From Planctomycetota bacterium (GTDB lineage: Bacteria > Planctomycetota > Planctomycetia > Pirellulales > UBA7805): DNA of 64,000 bases. The stretch spans positions 1-64,000 of the forward strand of contig QQVP01000019.1 of assembly GCA_003389215.1 (NCBI GenBank), in the 5' to 3' direction. Below, one piece after another: positions 17,928 through 26,985 of the stretch. Both the position numbers and the translations under genes were made by a program. Under the pieces are notes generated by a model. That model was not told the origin of the DNA. It was given only the letters and a program-made list of their open reading frames with translations, and did not search any database. Position 1 is the stretch's first letter; each line of letters opens with the position of its first letter.

Positions 17928-17948
17928 CGCAAAATGAGGTGTTTTGCG
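17928..17948. promoter_or_regulatory. Inverted repeat, possible operator for archease
   Basis: CGCAAAA (17928-17934) and TTTTGCG (17942-17948) form a perfect 7-bp inverted repeat with a 7-nt spacer, 67 nt upstream of the archease ATG in the divergent gap. The size and AT-rich core suit a dimeric regulator. No binding protein can be named. Confidence 0.4.
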
Positions 17949-17972
17949 GCCCGGACCGGGGACCAAGCGATT

Positions 17973-18001
17973 TTGACAGCGGACACTCGATCTGTTAGCG
18001 T
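17973..18001 (+). promoter_or_regulatory. Putative sigma-70-type promoter for the second DUF1501 gene
   Basis: A perfect TTGACA at 17973-17978 is followed after 17 nt by TAGCGT at 17996-18001, which keeps only the key T, A and final T of the -10 consensus. Transcription would start near 18008, leaving a leader of about 210 nt before the ATG at 18222. The rest of the 360-base gap from 17862 to 18221 shows no gene. Confidence 0.4.
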
Positions 18002-18221
18002 AACGGCCTACGGCTGAACAAGATATGCGGCTTTGAACGAGATTTCAGCGCGGCCCACCTCCACGCCTGCCTTCGCCCCACCCCACGAAATTTGATCCCA
18101 CCTCTCGCGTTACCGTGACGCGACTTTCCCAAGACAGCGGGTGCTAGTACCCGGTTCGCGCCGGAGAAACGCCGCGTCAGGGCCCTTAGGGAACGGACTT
18201 CCTTCGCCAGGAGAGACGGAC

Positions 18222-19526
18222 ATGAAGTGTATGGGAAACAGTATTTCCCGTCGCGGTTTCTTGCACGCCGGCATGGTCGGGGGTATCGGCCTGACGCTGG
18301 CGGACTATCTGAGACTTCAGGAAGTCCAGGCCGCCGAAACCGGTCGGCAGCCGAATGGCCCTGCCAAGTCGATCATCTACATCTTCCTGCAAGGGGGAAT
18401 TGCCCAGCAGGAGAGCTGGGATCCCAAGCCGCACGCCCCCGAAGAGTATCGTGGCGCCTTTGGCAGCATCGGCACCGCCCTGGCTGGCATCCGCTTCAAC
18501 GAGCTGATGCCCCACTCGGCCAAGATCGCCGACAAGCTCTGTGTCTGCCGGTCGATGTCGCACGGCGACGCCGATCACGATCGCAGCACCTACATCATGT
18601 TCACCGGCTACAAGCCAACGCCGGCGATCCAACATCCCAGTTTCGGCAGTGTGGTCGCCCACGAATATGGCCCGCAGAATCAACTGCCGCCCTACATCAC
18701 CATTCCCAATCAGCTGGACGACAGCGGCGGACCGGGCTATCTCAGTTCGGCGTTCAACAGCTTCAGTCTGGGAGCGAACCCGTCGGCCAAGAATTTTCGC
18801 GTTCGCGATTTGGAACTTCCCGGCGGCGTCGACCAGCCTCGGTTTGCCCGCCGACGTCGTCTGCTCGACGCGGTGAACGACCACTTCCGCGCTCTGGAGG
18901 AGTCGGACGCGCTGGAGGCGGTCGACAGCTTCTACCAACGGGCCTACGCGATGATCAGCTCGGAGAAGGCCCGCGAGGCCTTCGACCTGAGCAAGGAAGA
19001 TCCGAAGTTGCGGGAAGAGTACGGCCTCAACGAGGCGGGCGCTCGATTCCTGTTGGCGCGACGTCTTGTCGAGGCCGGCGTGCCCTTCGTCACGACGCTC
19101 TACGGAGCCTGGGACCATCACACGGAGATCGTGCCGGGCGTCAAGAAGTTGGTTCCGAACTTCGATCAGGCGTTTGCCGCCCTGATTCGCGATCTTGATC
19201 AACGCGGACTGCTGGAGTCGACGCTCGTCTGTGCCTCGACGGAATTCGGCCGCACGCCGAAGATCAACACCACGGCCGGTCGCGACCACTGGGGCAAGGT
19301 CTTCAGCATCGCGATGGCCGGGGGTGGCATTCAGTCGGGAATCGTCCACGGCGCGTCGGACGCGATCGCCGCCGAGCCGGCTGCCGACATGCTCAGCGTC
19401 GAGGACTGGGCGACCACGATGTACCACTGCCTGGGCATCGACGCGCACAAATCGCTGATGGCCCCCGGCGGTCGGCCCATCGAGATCATCCGCGGCGGCA
19501 AAGTCCGTCGCCAGCTACTCGTTTGA
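18222..19526 (+). CDS. DUF1501 protein with twin-arginine leader (second copy)
   Basis: 434 residues. The Tat leader is clear (twin arginines at 10-11, SISRRGFLHAG, then a hydrophobic stretch). Family blocks are present: SIIYIFLQGGIAQQESWDPKP, the MSHGDADHDRS loop, and CASTEFGRTPKIN...GRDHWGK. The ATG at 18222 has AGGAGA upstream; the longer frame from 18141 would bury the Tat motif. It heads a plus-strand run of five exported planctomycete genes that continues to 30342. Export and family are secure; biochemical function is not. Confidence 0.9.
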   Translation: MKCMGNSISRRGFLHAGMVGGIGLTLADYLRLQEVQAAETGRQPNGPAKSIIYIFLQGGIAQQESWDPKPHAPEEYRGAFGSIGTALAGIRFNELMPHSAKIADKLCVCRSMSHGDADHDRSTYIMFTGYKPTPAIQHPSFGSVVAHEYGPQNQLPPYITIPNQLDDSGGPGYLSSAFNSFSLGANPSAKNFRVRDLELPGGVDQPRFARRRRLLDAVNDHFRALEESDALEAVDSFYQRAYAMISSEKAREAFDLSKEDPKLREEYGLNEAGARFLLARRLVEAGVPFVTTLYGAWDHHTEIVPGVKKLVPNFDQAFAALIRDLDQRGLLESTLVCASTEFGRTPKINTTAGRDHWGKVFSIAMAGGGIQSGIVHGASDAIAAEPAADMLSVEDWATTMYHCLGIDAHKSLMAPGGRPIEIIRGGKVRRQLLV

Positions 19527-19587
19527 TCCGGAACCACATCGGTCCGCTGCTTTGCCGTCGCCGGCGACGCCCCGCGGTCAGGTCCTT

Positions 19588-22191
19588 ATGCCGTATAACT
19601 CGACATCCCGCGCATTGCTGCTTGCTGCGGCAATTTGGCTGCTGGCCCCGACTCCGGCCGACGCCTTCTCGCCGCGCGTCCAGCGCATCCTGCCGGGCGG
19701 CATCCAGCGCGGGGCCATCGGCGAGTTGATCTTCGAGGGCGAGCGACTCCACGATGCCGAAGAAGTTCTCTTCTTCGACGAAGGCTTCGAGGTGCTCAAG
19801 ATCGAGCCGATCGAAGGCTACGAAGTGCCGCCCGACGAATCGCTCGAAGGCGACCAGAAGAAGAAGCGCGAAGAGCGAGAGTATCAAGCAGTGCGGGCCA
19901 CGATTCGCGTCGCGGACGACTGCCGGCTGGGAGAGCATGTCGCCCATCTGCGGACTCGCGGCGGCGTGAGTGAGTTTCGCACCTTCTTCGTCGAGCCGCT
20001 GCCTGGCATCTATGAGCACGAGCCGAACGATGAGCTTGAGGCGGCCCAACAGATCGAGCGCAACGTGGTCGTGGCGGGCGTCGTCAAGAAGGGTGACGAA
20101 GACTTCTTCGCCGTCGAGATGCAGCAGGGCGAACGACTCTCGGTCGAGATCGTGGCGATGCGGCTTGGCACCCACACGTTCGACTCCCACATCGCCGTTC
20201 TCGGACCCGACGGCGAAGAACTTGCCTCCGCCAAGGGCTCGGCTTTCGGTGTGCAGGACGGCATCCTCTCGCTGATGGCTCCGTCGACGGGGCGCTACGT
20301 CATCCGAGTTCGTGAAGACACCGGCGGCGGCACGAGCGTCTCGACGTACCGACTCCACGTCGGCACCTTTCCGCGACCGACGGCGATTTACCCTGCCGGC
20401 GGCCAGCGGGACACGACGATTAACGCCCGTTGTATCGGCGATATCGGAGGTGAATTCAACCAGACTTTCGCCTTGCCTGCCGAATACGATCCCGAGTTTG
20501 CCGTCTCCCCGAGCGACTCCGGCGGCAAGGTGCCGACGCCGATCCCGTTTCGGCTGTTCGATCACGGCAACGCCCTGGAAGCGGAGCCCAACGACGAGTT
20601 GGCGGCCGCCACGCGGGTCGAGTTGCCGTTGGCGTTCAACGGCATCATCGAGCGCCCCGGCGACGTCGATCATTTCCGTTTCACCGCCCAGAAGGGTGCC
20701 GTCTACGAAGTCGAATGTTACGCGCGTCGCGTCCGCTCGGAGCTCGACTCCGTGATGGAGCTCTACAACGCCGAGGGCAAGCGAATCCAAAGAAACGACG
20801 ATGGCGGCAAGGTGACCGATAACCTCGACGCCGAAACGCGGGGCAGCGACAGCTACTTCCGTTTCGAAGTGCCCGAGGACGGCGAGTACGTCTTGCGGAT
20901 TCGCGATTTGATGGACCGTGGCGGGCCGGGCTTCGTCTACCGTGTCGAGTTCTCGCCCGTGCAGCCGTGGCTGCTGATCCGCTTGCCACGAGCGGAAGAT
21001 CCCAACGACCTCTACGGACAGTATCGCCAACAGATCTTTGTGGCCCGCGGCAACTACTTTGGCTGCATCGTCGACGCGCGTCGCAAGAATCATCGCGGCC
21101 CGGTCATCCTCGAGGCCCCGAACCTGCCCGAGGGTGTGACGATGCGGGCGATCACGATTCCCGCGGCCGGCGGTCGTGTTGCGGCGGTGTTCCACGCGGC
21201 CGAGGACGCACCGTTGGGTGGGGAGCTTGTCCGCTTTCACGGGCGCGATCCCAATCCCGACCTCGATCTCCGCGGTGCGTTTCGTAATCAGGCCGAGCTG
21301 CTACGCTCGCGACCCGGGCTGGCCATCCTGAAGACCAAGGCCGTCGATCGCCTGGCCGTCGTGGTGACCGAAGAGGTACCGTTCCGACTGGAAGTCGAAC
21401 AGCCCGAGTTGACGTTGCTGCAGGGCGGCCGGCTCGACCTGAAGGTCAAGGTGATCCGCGCGGAGGGCTTCGACGAAGAAGTTGTGCTGACCATGCCCTA
21501 CCTGCCCCGCAACGTGGGCACGCTGGCCAACGTCAAGGTGGCGGGCGACCAAACCGAAGCGATCTTTCCGCTCAGCGCACGCGAGAATACCGCGCCGCTG
21601 CCCTGGGATATCTTCGTGCTGGGCTCGGCGGGCAAACAAGATTTGAAGTGGGCCTCGACGCGGCCGCTACCGCTGCAGATCGCTCGTCGCTTCGTGACGG
21701 CCACCCTGCCCGAGGTCACGCTGCGGCAAGGCGAGAGCAACACTCTCGTCGCCAATCTAACGCAGGTGACTCCTTTCGCCGGACAGGCCACCGCCGTACT
21801 TGATGGTCTGCCCGCGGGCGTCACCGTGGAGCCGGTCACGTTCGACGCCGACGCGTCGACCATCACGTTTCCGTTGCGGGCCGAGTCGACGGCTCCTCCG
21901 GGACGCCATGCCGGCTTGAGGTGCGACGTTACGGTCGAGCAGGAAGGACAACCGCTGACGGCCCTGGCTGGCAAGGGCGTGCTCAAACTCGAGGCGGCGA
22001 CTACGGACGCACTGGCCAGTGCCGAGCCGCCGCCATCCAACTCGCAGGAGGGCGATGCCAACGCCTCAGGGGCACCCGACGGGGCGCACGTGGCGGACAA
22101 GCCTGCTTCGCGTTTGGAGCGTCTTCGGCGGGCCGCGCAGGAGCGAACCGCCCGGCGACGTGCGACCTCTGGTCAACTTGATATGCCATAG
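19588..22191 (+). CDS. Exported PPC-domain (pre-peptidase C-terminal) protein
   Basis: 867 residues with a signal peptide (about 1-25, ending ADAFS). Two regions match PPC beta-sandwich domains, each opening with an EPND motif followed by a D-x-D/F strand: EHEPNDELEAAQQIE...GDEDFF near 155-185 and EAEPNDELAAATRVE...GDVDHFRF near 330-365. The last 350 residues are beta-rich repeats (Ig/CARDB-like), then a low-complexity Ser/Ala/Arg tail. No protease or other catalytic domain is present, so it is probably a surface binding or scaffold protein. The ATG at 19588 is chosen because it starts the signal peptide. It follows the DUF1501 gene by 61 nt and precedes the DUF1549 protein by 16 nt, so it is part of the same operon. 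Confidence 0.8.
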   Translation: MPYNSTSRALLLAAAIWLLAPTPADAFSPRVQRILPGGIQRGAIGELIFEGERLHDAEEVLFFDEGFEVLKIEPIEGYEVPPDESLEGDQKKKREEREYQAVRATIRVADDCRLGEHVAHLRTRGGVSEFRTFFVEPLPGIYEHEPNDELEAAQQIERNVVVAGVVKKGDEDFFAVEMQQGERLSVEIVAMRLGTHTFDSHIAVLGPDGEELASAKGSAFGVQDGILSLMAPSTGRYVIRVREDTGGGTSVSTYRLHVGTFPRPTAIYPAGGQRDTTINARCIGDIGGEFNQTFALPAEYDPEFAVSPSDSGGKVPTPIPFRLFDHGNALEAEPNDELAAATRVELPLAFNGIIERPGDVDHFRFTAQKGAVYEVECYARRVRSELDSVMELYNAEGKRIQRNDDGGKVTDNLDAETRGSDSYFRFEVPEDGEYVLRIRDLMDRGGPGFVYRVEFSPVQPWLLIRLPRAEDPNDLYGQYRQQIFVARGNYFGCIVDARRKNHRGPVILEAPNLPEGVTMRAITIPAAGGRVAAVFHAAEDAPLGGELVRFHGRDPNPDLDLRGAFRNQAELLRSRPGLAILKTKAVDRLAVVVTEEVPFRLEVEQPELTLLQGGRLDLKVKVIRAEGFDEEVVLTMPYLPRNVGTLANVKVAGDQTEAIFPLSARENTAPLPWDIFVLGSAGKQDLKWASTRPLPLQIARRFVTATLPEVTLRQGESNTLVANLTQVTPFAGQATAVLDGLPAGVTVEPVTFDADASTITFPLRAESTAPPGRHAGLRCDVTVEQEGQPLTALAGKGVLKLEAATTDALASAEPPPSNSQEGDANASGAPDGAHVADKPASRLERLRRAAQERTARRRATSGQLDMP

Positions 22192-22207
22192 AAGCGCGAC
22201 CACGAAT

Positions 22208-24721
22208 ATGAACCACCGACTCGACAACGCGAACCTTCACATCCTGCCTTCCGCTTGGCGATGGGCGCTCGCCGTCGTGCTCACGGGGGTGCTCGCGTCT
22301 GCTGGCGATGCTCGCGGCGAGACCAATCGGGGTGGGCCCGCGGACAACGCTCATCGGATCGCGTCGCTGGTCATCTATCCCGGCGAGATTCACCTCACCC
22401 ATGCGGGTGCGCAGCAGCCGCTCGTCGTTCAGGCAACGCGCGAGGACGGCGTGACGCTCGACGTGACGGACCGCGTGGAGCTGCACGTCGAGAACGGACA
22501 GCTCGCCCACCTGGCCAACGCGACGTTGTTCGCGGACCAGGATGGCGACACCCGGCTCGTCGCGCGGCTCGCCGGACGAGTGGCGCACGCGGCGGTCCGC
22601 ATCCGGGACACGCATCAGCCCCGCGACCTCAGCTTCCGCAACGATGTCATTCCGGTGCTCTCGAAGGTCGGTTGTAGTTCTGGGGCTTGCCACGGCGCGT
22701 CACGCGGCAAGGACGGCTTCAACCTTTCCCTGCTGGGTTACGATCCGGCCGGCGACCACTTTCGTCTCACGCGTGAGATCAGCGGGCGCCGCATCAACCT
22801 GGCGCTGCCTCGCGAGAGCCTGCTCTTGGAGAAGGCAACGGGCAACGTGCCCCACACCGGCGGAAGGCTGCTCGCCTCCGGCGACCCGCATTATCGCATG
22901 CTCGAGGCCTGGCTACGTGAAGGAGCTCCCAACGACGCGGAGACCGCCGCGCAGGTCGACTCTATCAAACTGTATCCGCCTGCCGCGGTCCTGGAGGGCG
23001 CAGGATCGCGACAGCGGCTGCGCGTTCTAGCCACCTACAGCGACGGCACGCGCCGCGACGTGACGACGTTGACTCGCTTCGAAACCAGCAACGAGTTCGC
23101 CGCGGAACTTGACGCCGAACTCGACGAGGGGGCGGTCGTGCGTGCCAAGGGGCACGGTGAGGCTTTCCTTACGGCGCATTTCGACGTCCACTCCGTTGGC
23201 ATGCGGGTCCTCACGCTACCGGCCGACCTGGAGTTTGCCTGGCCAGAAGTGCCGGAGCACAACTTCATCGACACGCACGTATTCAACAAATTAAAGAAGC
23301 TCCGCATCGCTCCGTCGGAGCTGGCCAGCGATGCGGTGTTTCTGCGGCGCGTGATGCTCGATTTGTGCGGACGACTGCCGACGGCGGACGAGCATCGCTC
23401 GTTTGTCGCCGATGAAAGCTCGACCAAGCGAGCGGCGTTAATCGACGAGCTTCTCGAGAGTCCGGAGTTCCACGATCTGTGGGTGATGAAGTGGTCCGAG
23501 CTGCTGCAGATGCGCACCGGACCGAAGATCACCAAGAAGGCCCTGATGCGCTATTACAACTGGCTCCGCGATCAGATCGAAGGCGACGTCCCCGTCGACC
23601 GCATGGTCTATGAGCTGGTGGCGGCCAGCGGCGGCACGTTTGCTCACGCCCCGACGAACTTTTACCAGTCGGAACCGGAAATCGCCAAGACGGCCGAGAA
23701 CACCGCCCAGCTGTTTTTGGGAATCCGCCTGCAGTGTGCCCAGTGCCATAACCACGTCTTCGACCGCTGGACGATGGACGACTACTACGGCTATGCCGCG
23801 TTCTTCGCCCGCGTGGGCCGCAAGCCGGGCGAGGACCCCCGCGAGACGGTCATCTTCAACCGACCGGCCGGCGAAATGAAGCATCCGGTCGACAAGCGCA
23901 AGATGCCGCCGCGATTCTTGGGCGGCGAGCTGGCCGACATCGGCGAGGAAGACCGTCGTGTGGTGCTGGCCCGTTGGATGACCGCTGCCGAGAATCCTTA
24001 CTTCGCCCGGCACATGGCGAACCTCGTTTGGGCTCACTTCTTCGGCCAGGGAATCGTCGAGCCGGTCGACGACGTGCGGGTGAGCAATCCGCCGGTGAAC
24101 CCCGAGTTGCTCGACGCGTTGGCCGCCCGGTTCGTGGAGCACGACTTCCGTCTCAAGGAGTTGGTTCGCGATATCTGTAATTCACGCACCTACCAGCTTA
24201 GCGCGTTGCCCAACGAGACCAACGCAACGGACGAGCACAACTTTGCCCGCGCGAAGTTGCGACGACTGCCGGCCGCGGTGATGCTCGATGTGATCAACCA
24301 GGTCACCGAGACGACCAGCAAGTTCAAAGACGTCGAAGAAGGCGGTCGGGCGGTCGAGATCCCGGACGGCGCTACGACCAACTATTTCCTAGTCACCTTC
24401 GGACGCTCGGCCCGAGAGACGGTCTGCACCTGCGAGACGCGCCGCGAGCCGAACCTCTCGCAGGCCCTGCATCTGATCAACGGCGCGACCGTTCACCACA
24501 AGATCCGCCAAGGTAAGGTTGTGCGGCGGATGCTCGAAGACAACAAGTCGCCGGCGGAAGTCGCGGAAGCGCTTTACGTGCGCTGCTTGGGACGCGCACC
24601 GACCGAGCGCGAGCGGACCGCCATCGACGATGAGCTGGCGGCCGCGGAAAAGCCGCGCGAGGTGCTGCACGACGTCTTTTGGGCCCTGCTCAATTCGCAG
24701 GAGTTTCTCTTCAATCACTAG
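22208..24721 (+). CDS. DUF1549/DUF1553 protein with Ig-like domains and atypical heme motif
   Basis: 837 residues. A signal peptide (about 1-38) is followed by a bacterial Ig-like (BIG2-type) domain at about 50-135, then a cytochrome-like segment in which the usual CxxCH is replaced by C-x4-CH (C156, C161, H162 in GCSSGACHG). A second Ig-like domain (about 255-335), DUF1549 with a normal CAQCH at 510-514, and DUF1553 at the C-terminus follow. I start at the ATG at 22208, giving the signal peptide; the upstream frame overlaps the previous gene. It belongs to the 18222-30342 operon. Redox function is inferred from the motifs. Confidence 0.85.
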   Translation: MNHRLDNANLHILPSAWRWALAVVLTGVLASAGDARGETNRGGPADNAHRIASLVIYPGEIHLTHAGAQQPLVVQATREDGVTLDVTDRVELHVENGQLAHLANATLFADQDGDTRLVARLAGRVAHAAVRIRDTHQPRDLSFRNDVIPVLSKVGCSSGACHGASRGKDGFNLSLLGYDPAGDHFRLTREISGRRINLALPRESLLLEKATGNVPHTGGRLLASGDPHYRMLEAWLREGAPNDAETAAQVDSIKLYPPAAVLEGAGSRQRLRVLATYSDGTRRDVTTLTRFETSNEFAAELDAELDEGAVVRAKGHGEAFLTAHFDVHSVGMRVLTLPADLEFAWPEVPEHNFIDTHVFNKLKKLRIAPSELASDAVFLRRVMLDLCGRLPTADEHRSFVADESSTKRAALIDELLESPEFHDLWVMKWSELLQMRTGPKITKKALMRYYNWLRDQIEGDVPVDRMVYELVAASGGTFAHAPTNFYQSEPEIAKTAENTAQLFLGIRLQCAQCHNHVFDRWTMDDYYGYAAFFARVGRKPGEDPRETVIFNRPAGEMKHPVDKRKMPPRFLGGELADIGEEDRRVVLARWMTAAENPYFARHMANLVWAHFFGQGIVEPVDDVRVSNPPVNPELLDALAARFVEHDFRLKELVRDICNSRTYQLSALPNETNATDEHNFARAKLRRLPAAVMLDVINQVTETTSKFKDVEEGGRAVEIPDGATTNYFLVTFGRSARETVCTCETRREPNLSQALHLINGATVHHKIRQGKVVRRMLEDNKSPAEVAEALYVRCLGRAPTERERTAIDDELAAAEKPREVLHDVFWALLNSQEFLFNH

Positions 24722-24890
24722 GCGGCGATCCCGATCGGTGGTCGCGACGGCTCCGGGTCAGGAACCCCGGCCTGACAGATCGGATGTGCGGCCCGCAGGT
24801 GACCATCGCTGGCAGGTCGATTTCGTTTAAAATGAAGCGTCGAGTGGTGAGAGCTCACCGTATCCATCAAGAGCGACGAGGGCGTCGGAT

Positions 24891-26978
24891 ATGTTCGACA
24901 GCATTCCATTTTGGCAGCGAACCCTGACCGTGATGGTCTGCGCCGCGGCCTGCCTGTTGCCGCTGGCGGTCCGTGCAGAGGACGAGACGCCCAAGCGCGT
25001 CACCTACGACGACCACATCAAGTCGCTTCTGCGGGCCAAGTGCTTTTCCTGCCACAACGCGGACGACCGCAAGGGCGAACTCGATCTGTCGAGTTATGCG
25101 GCCACACGGGAGGGCGGCGCTTCGGGCGAAGTGGTCGTGCCAGGCGATTCGCTCAACAGCCTTCTGTTTGCGCTGGTGGCCCACACGGACGAGCCGGCGA
25201 TGCCGCCGGAGTCGCCCAAGCTGGCCGAGGATAGCATCGAGCTGATCAAAGCGTGGGTCGATGGCGGGGCGCTGGAAAATGCCGGCAGTCGCGTCGCGCG
25301 GGCCGAGCCAGTGGGCCTTCCGCCCGAGCTGACGGCGACTCCCACGGACGCCCCCAAGTCCGCGCCGATGCCGCCACGGTTGAGCCTCCAACCGCTGGTG
25401 CACACCGAGCGGGCGGACGTGGTCCGCGCATTGGCTGTTAGTCCCTGGTCGCCGCTGCTGGCCGTGGCGGCTCCCAAGCAGGTGCTCCTCTTTCACACGG
25501 AGAGTCTGCAGCTCCTCGGCGTTCTCCCCTTCCCCGAAGGCATGCCTGAGGTGCTGCGGTTCAGTCGCAACGGCGCGGTGCTGCTGGCGGGTGGCGGTCG
25601 GGGCGGACTCGCGGGGCATACGGTGGCGTGGAACGTCACGACCGGCGAGCGTCTCGTGCAGCTGGGCGATGAACTCGACACCGTCCTGGCCGCCGACATC
25701 AGTGCAGACCATGCCCTGGTGGCTCTAGGAGGTCCGAAGCGGGTGGTGCGGGTCTTCTCGGCCGACGATGGGCGACAAATGTACGAAATGCGAAAGCATG
25801 TCGAGTGGATATACGACGTGCGGTTCAGCCCCGACGCGGCTCTGTTGGCGAGCGCCGACCGCAGCGGGGCCGTACGCGTCTCGGAGGCCTGGACGGGCGA
25901 CGAATATCTCGCCCTGAAAGGCCATGAGCCCGGTCGCGTGTCGCTGGCGTGGCGGGCGGACTCAAACTTGCTGGCCTCCTGCGGCGCCGACGGTGCGGTG
26001 CGTTTCTGGGAGATGGAAAAGGGCGAGCAGGTCGCGAAATGGGATGCGCACCAAGGGGGTGCGACCAGTCTCGCGTTTACCTCCGACGGTCGCTTGGTCA
26101 CCTGCGGCAAAGATGGCACGACCAAATTGTGGAGCGGACAGGGCAAGTTGCTCCGCACGTTCGAGACGCTGGCCGACGAGCCTTTGCGAACCGTCTACTG
26201 TGAACAGAGCGGTCGAGTACTGACTGGCAACTTCGTCGGCGAGGTGATCGCCTGGGACGCGACCTCCGGCGACCGAAAAGGAAGGCTCACCAACAATCCA
26301 CCCACGTTGCAGTCCCGAGTCGAGGCGTCGCAGCAGCGACTTCACGAACTCCAGACGCTCATTGCAGCGCTGGCCCGCGAGCAACGCGTCGCCGAAGACA
26401 CAGCGGCCGCGGCCGCTGAGCTGGCCAAGCGTCACGAGCAGCTCGACGATGCCCAGCGGCGCGCCGATGCCGCTCGCACGGTGGCCCGACTCGTTGAGCG
26501 GGACCGGGACCGGCTGGACGGCGAGATCGGGCGCATCGAGGCGCGCGTGCGGCGGCTGGAGACGGGTCTGCCCAACCTTCAGGAAGCCGTCCGTCGCGCC
26601 GACCGCTCCGTGCGTGAGCTGGGCGGTGATGAAGAAGTTCGCCGGCTCGAACAACAGCTGCGCACGCTCGCCCGTCGCCGCCAGGGCCAACTGAATGGCG
26701 CCAAGGCACAATTGGCCGATCGTCAGGCCAAGCGACGGGCGCTGCAACCAGAGATTGCCAAGGCGGAGGCGGAACTGGCCGCGGCCTCCGCCGCGCTCGA
26801 GACCTTGCGGGCCGAATTTGAGCCCTATCGACAGGAAGTCGAGCGGCGGCAGGCGGCGCTGGCAGCCGCCCGCGCGTCTCTCGCTGCGGCCGAAGCGCAG
26901 CTCGAAGAGGCGGAGGCCGAGGTCGTGCGTTGGCAGGAGGAATTGGCCTTCGCCAGGCTTCCGACCGCGCAGGAATAG
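24891..26978 (+). CDS. Exported cytochrome-like domain fused to WD40 propeller and coiled coil
   Basis: 695 residues in three parts. After a signal peptide (about 1-30) comes a PSCyt1-type domain with heme motif CFSCH at 51-55 and the usual MPPESPKL distal segment. Residues about 165-480 hold WD40-type repeats (blocks such as VRFSPDAALLASADRSGAVRV). Residues about 480-690 are an Ala/Arg/Glu/Leu-rich coiled coil with no prolines for long stretches. It is followed after 7 nt by the PVC-type CxxCH gene, so the two are co-translated. A TAAAAT at 24828-24833 could serve as a local -10. The coiled coil suggests assembly into a larger periplasmic complex; that is inference. Confidence 0.82.
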   Translation: MFDSIPFWQRTLTVMVCAAACLLPLAVRAEDETPKRVTYDDHIKSLLRAKCFSCHNADDRKGELDLSSYAATREGGASGEVVVPGDSLNSLLFALVAHTDEPAMPPESPKLAEDSIELIKAWVDGGALENAGSRVARAEPVGLPPELTATPTDAPKSAPMPPRLSLQPLVHTERADVVRALAVSPWSPLLAVAAPKQVLLFHTESLQLLGVLPFPEGMPEVLRFSRNGAVLLAGGGRGGLAGHTVAWNVTTGERLVQLGDELDTVLAADISADHALVALGGPKRVVRVFSADDGRQMYEMRKHVEWIYDVRFSPDAALLASADRSGAVRVSEAWTGDEYLALKGHEPGRVSLAWRADSNLLASCGADGAVRFWEMEKGEQVAKWDAHQGGATSLAFTSDGRLVTCGKDGTTKLWSGQGKLLRTFETLADEPLRTVYCEQSGRVLTGNFVGEVIAWDATSGDRKGRLTNNPPTLQSRVEASQQRLHELQTLIAALAREQRVAEDTAAAAAELAKRHEQLDDAQRRADAARTVARLVERDRDRLDGEIGRIEARVRRLETGLPNLQEAVRRADRSVRELGGDEEVRRLEQQLRTLARRRQGQLNGAKAQLADRQAKRRALQPEIAKAEAELAAASAALETLRAEFEPYRQEVERRQAALAAARASLAAAEAQLEEAEAEVVRWQEELAFARLPTAQE

Positions 26979-26985
26979 ACCGCGC

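Noticed and set aside
24757-24776. Inverted repeat GTCAGG/CCTGAC after the DUF1549 gene as a terminator
   Set aside because: A 6-bp stem without a T tract, in a region that appears to be inside an operon.
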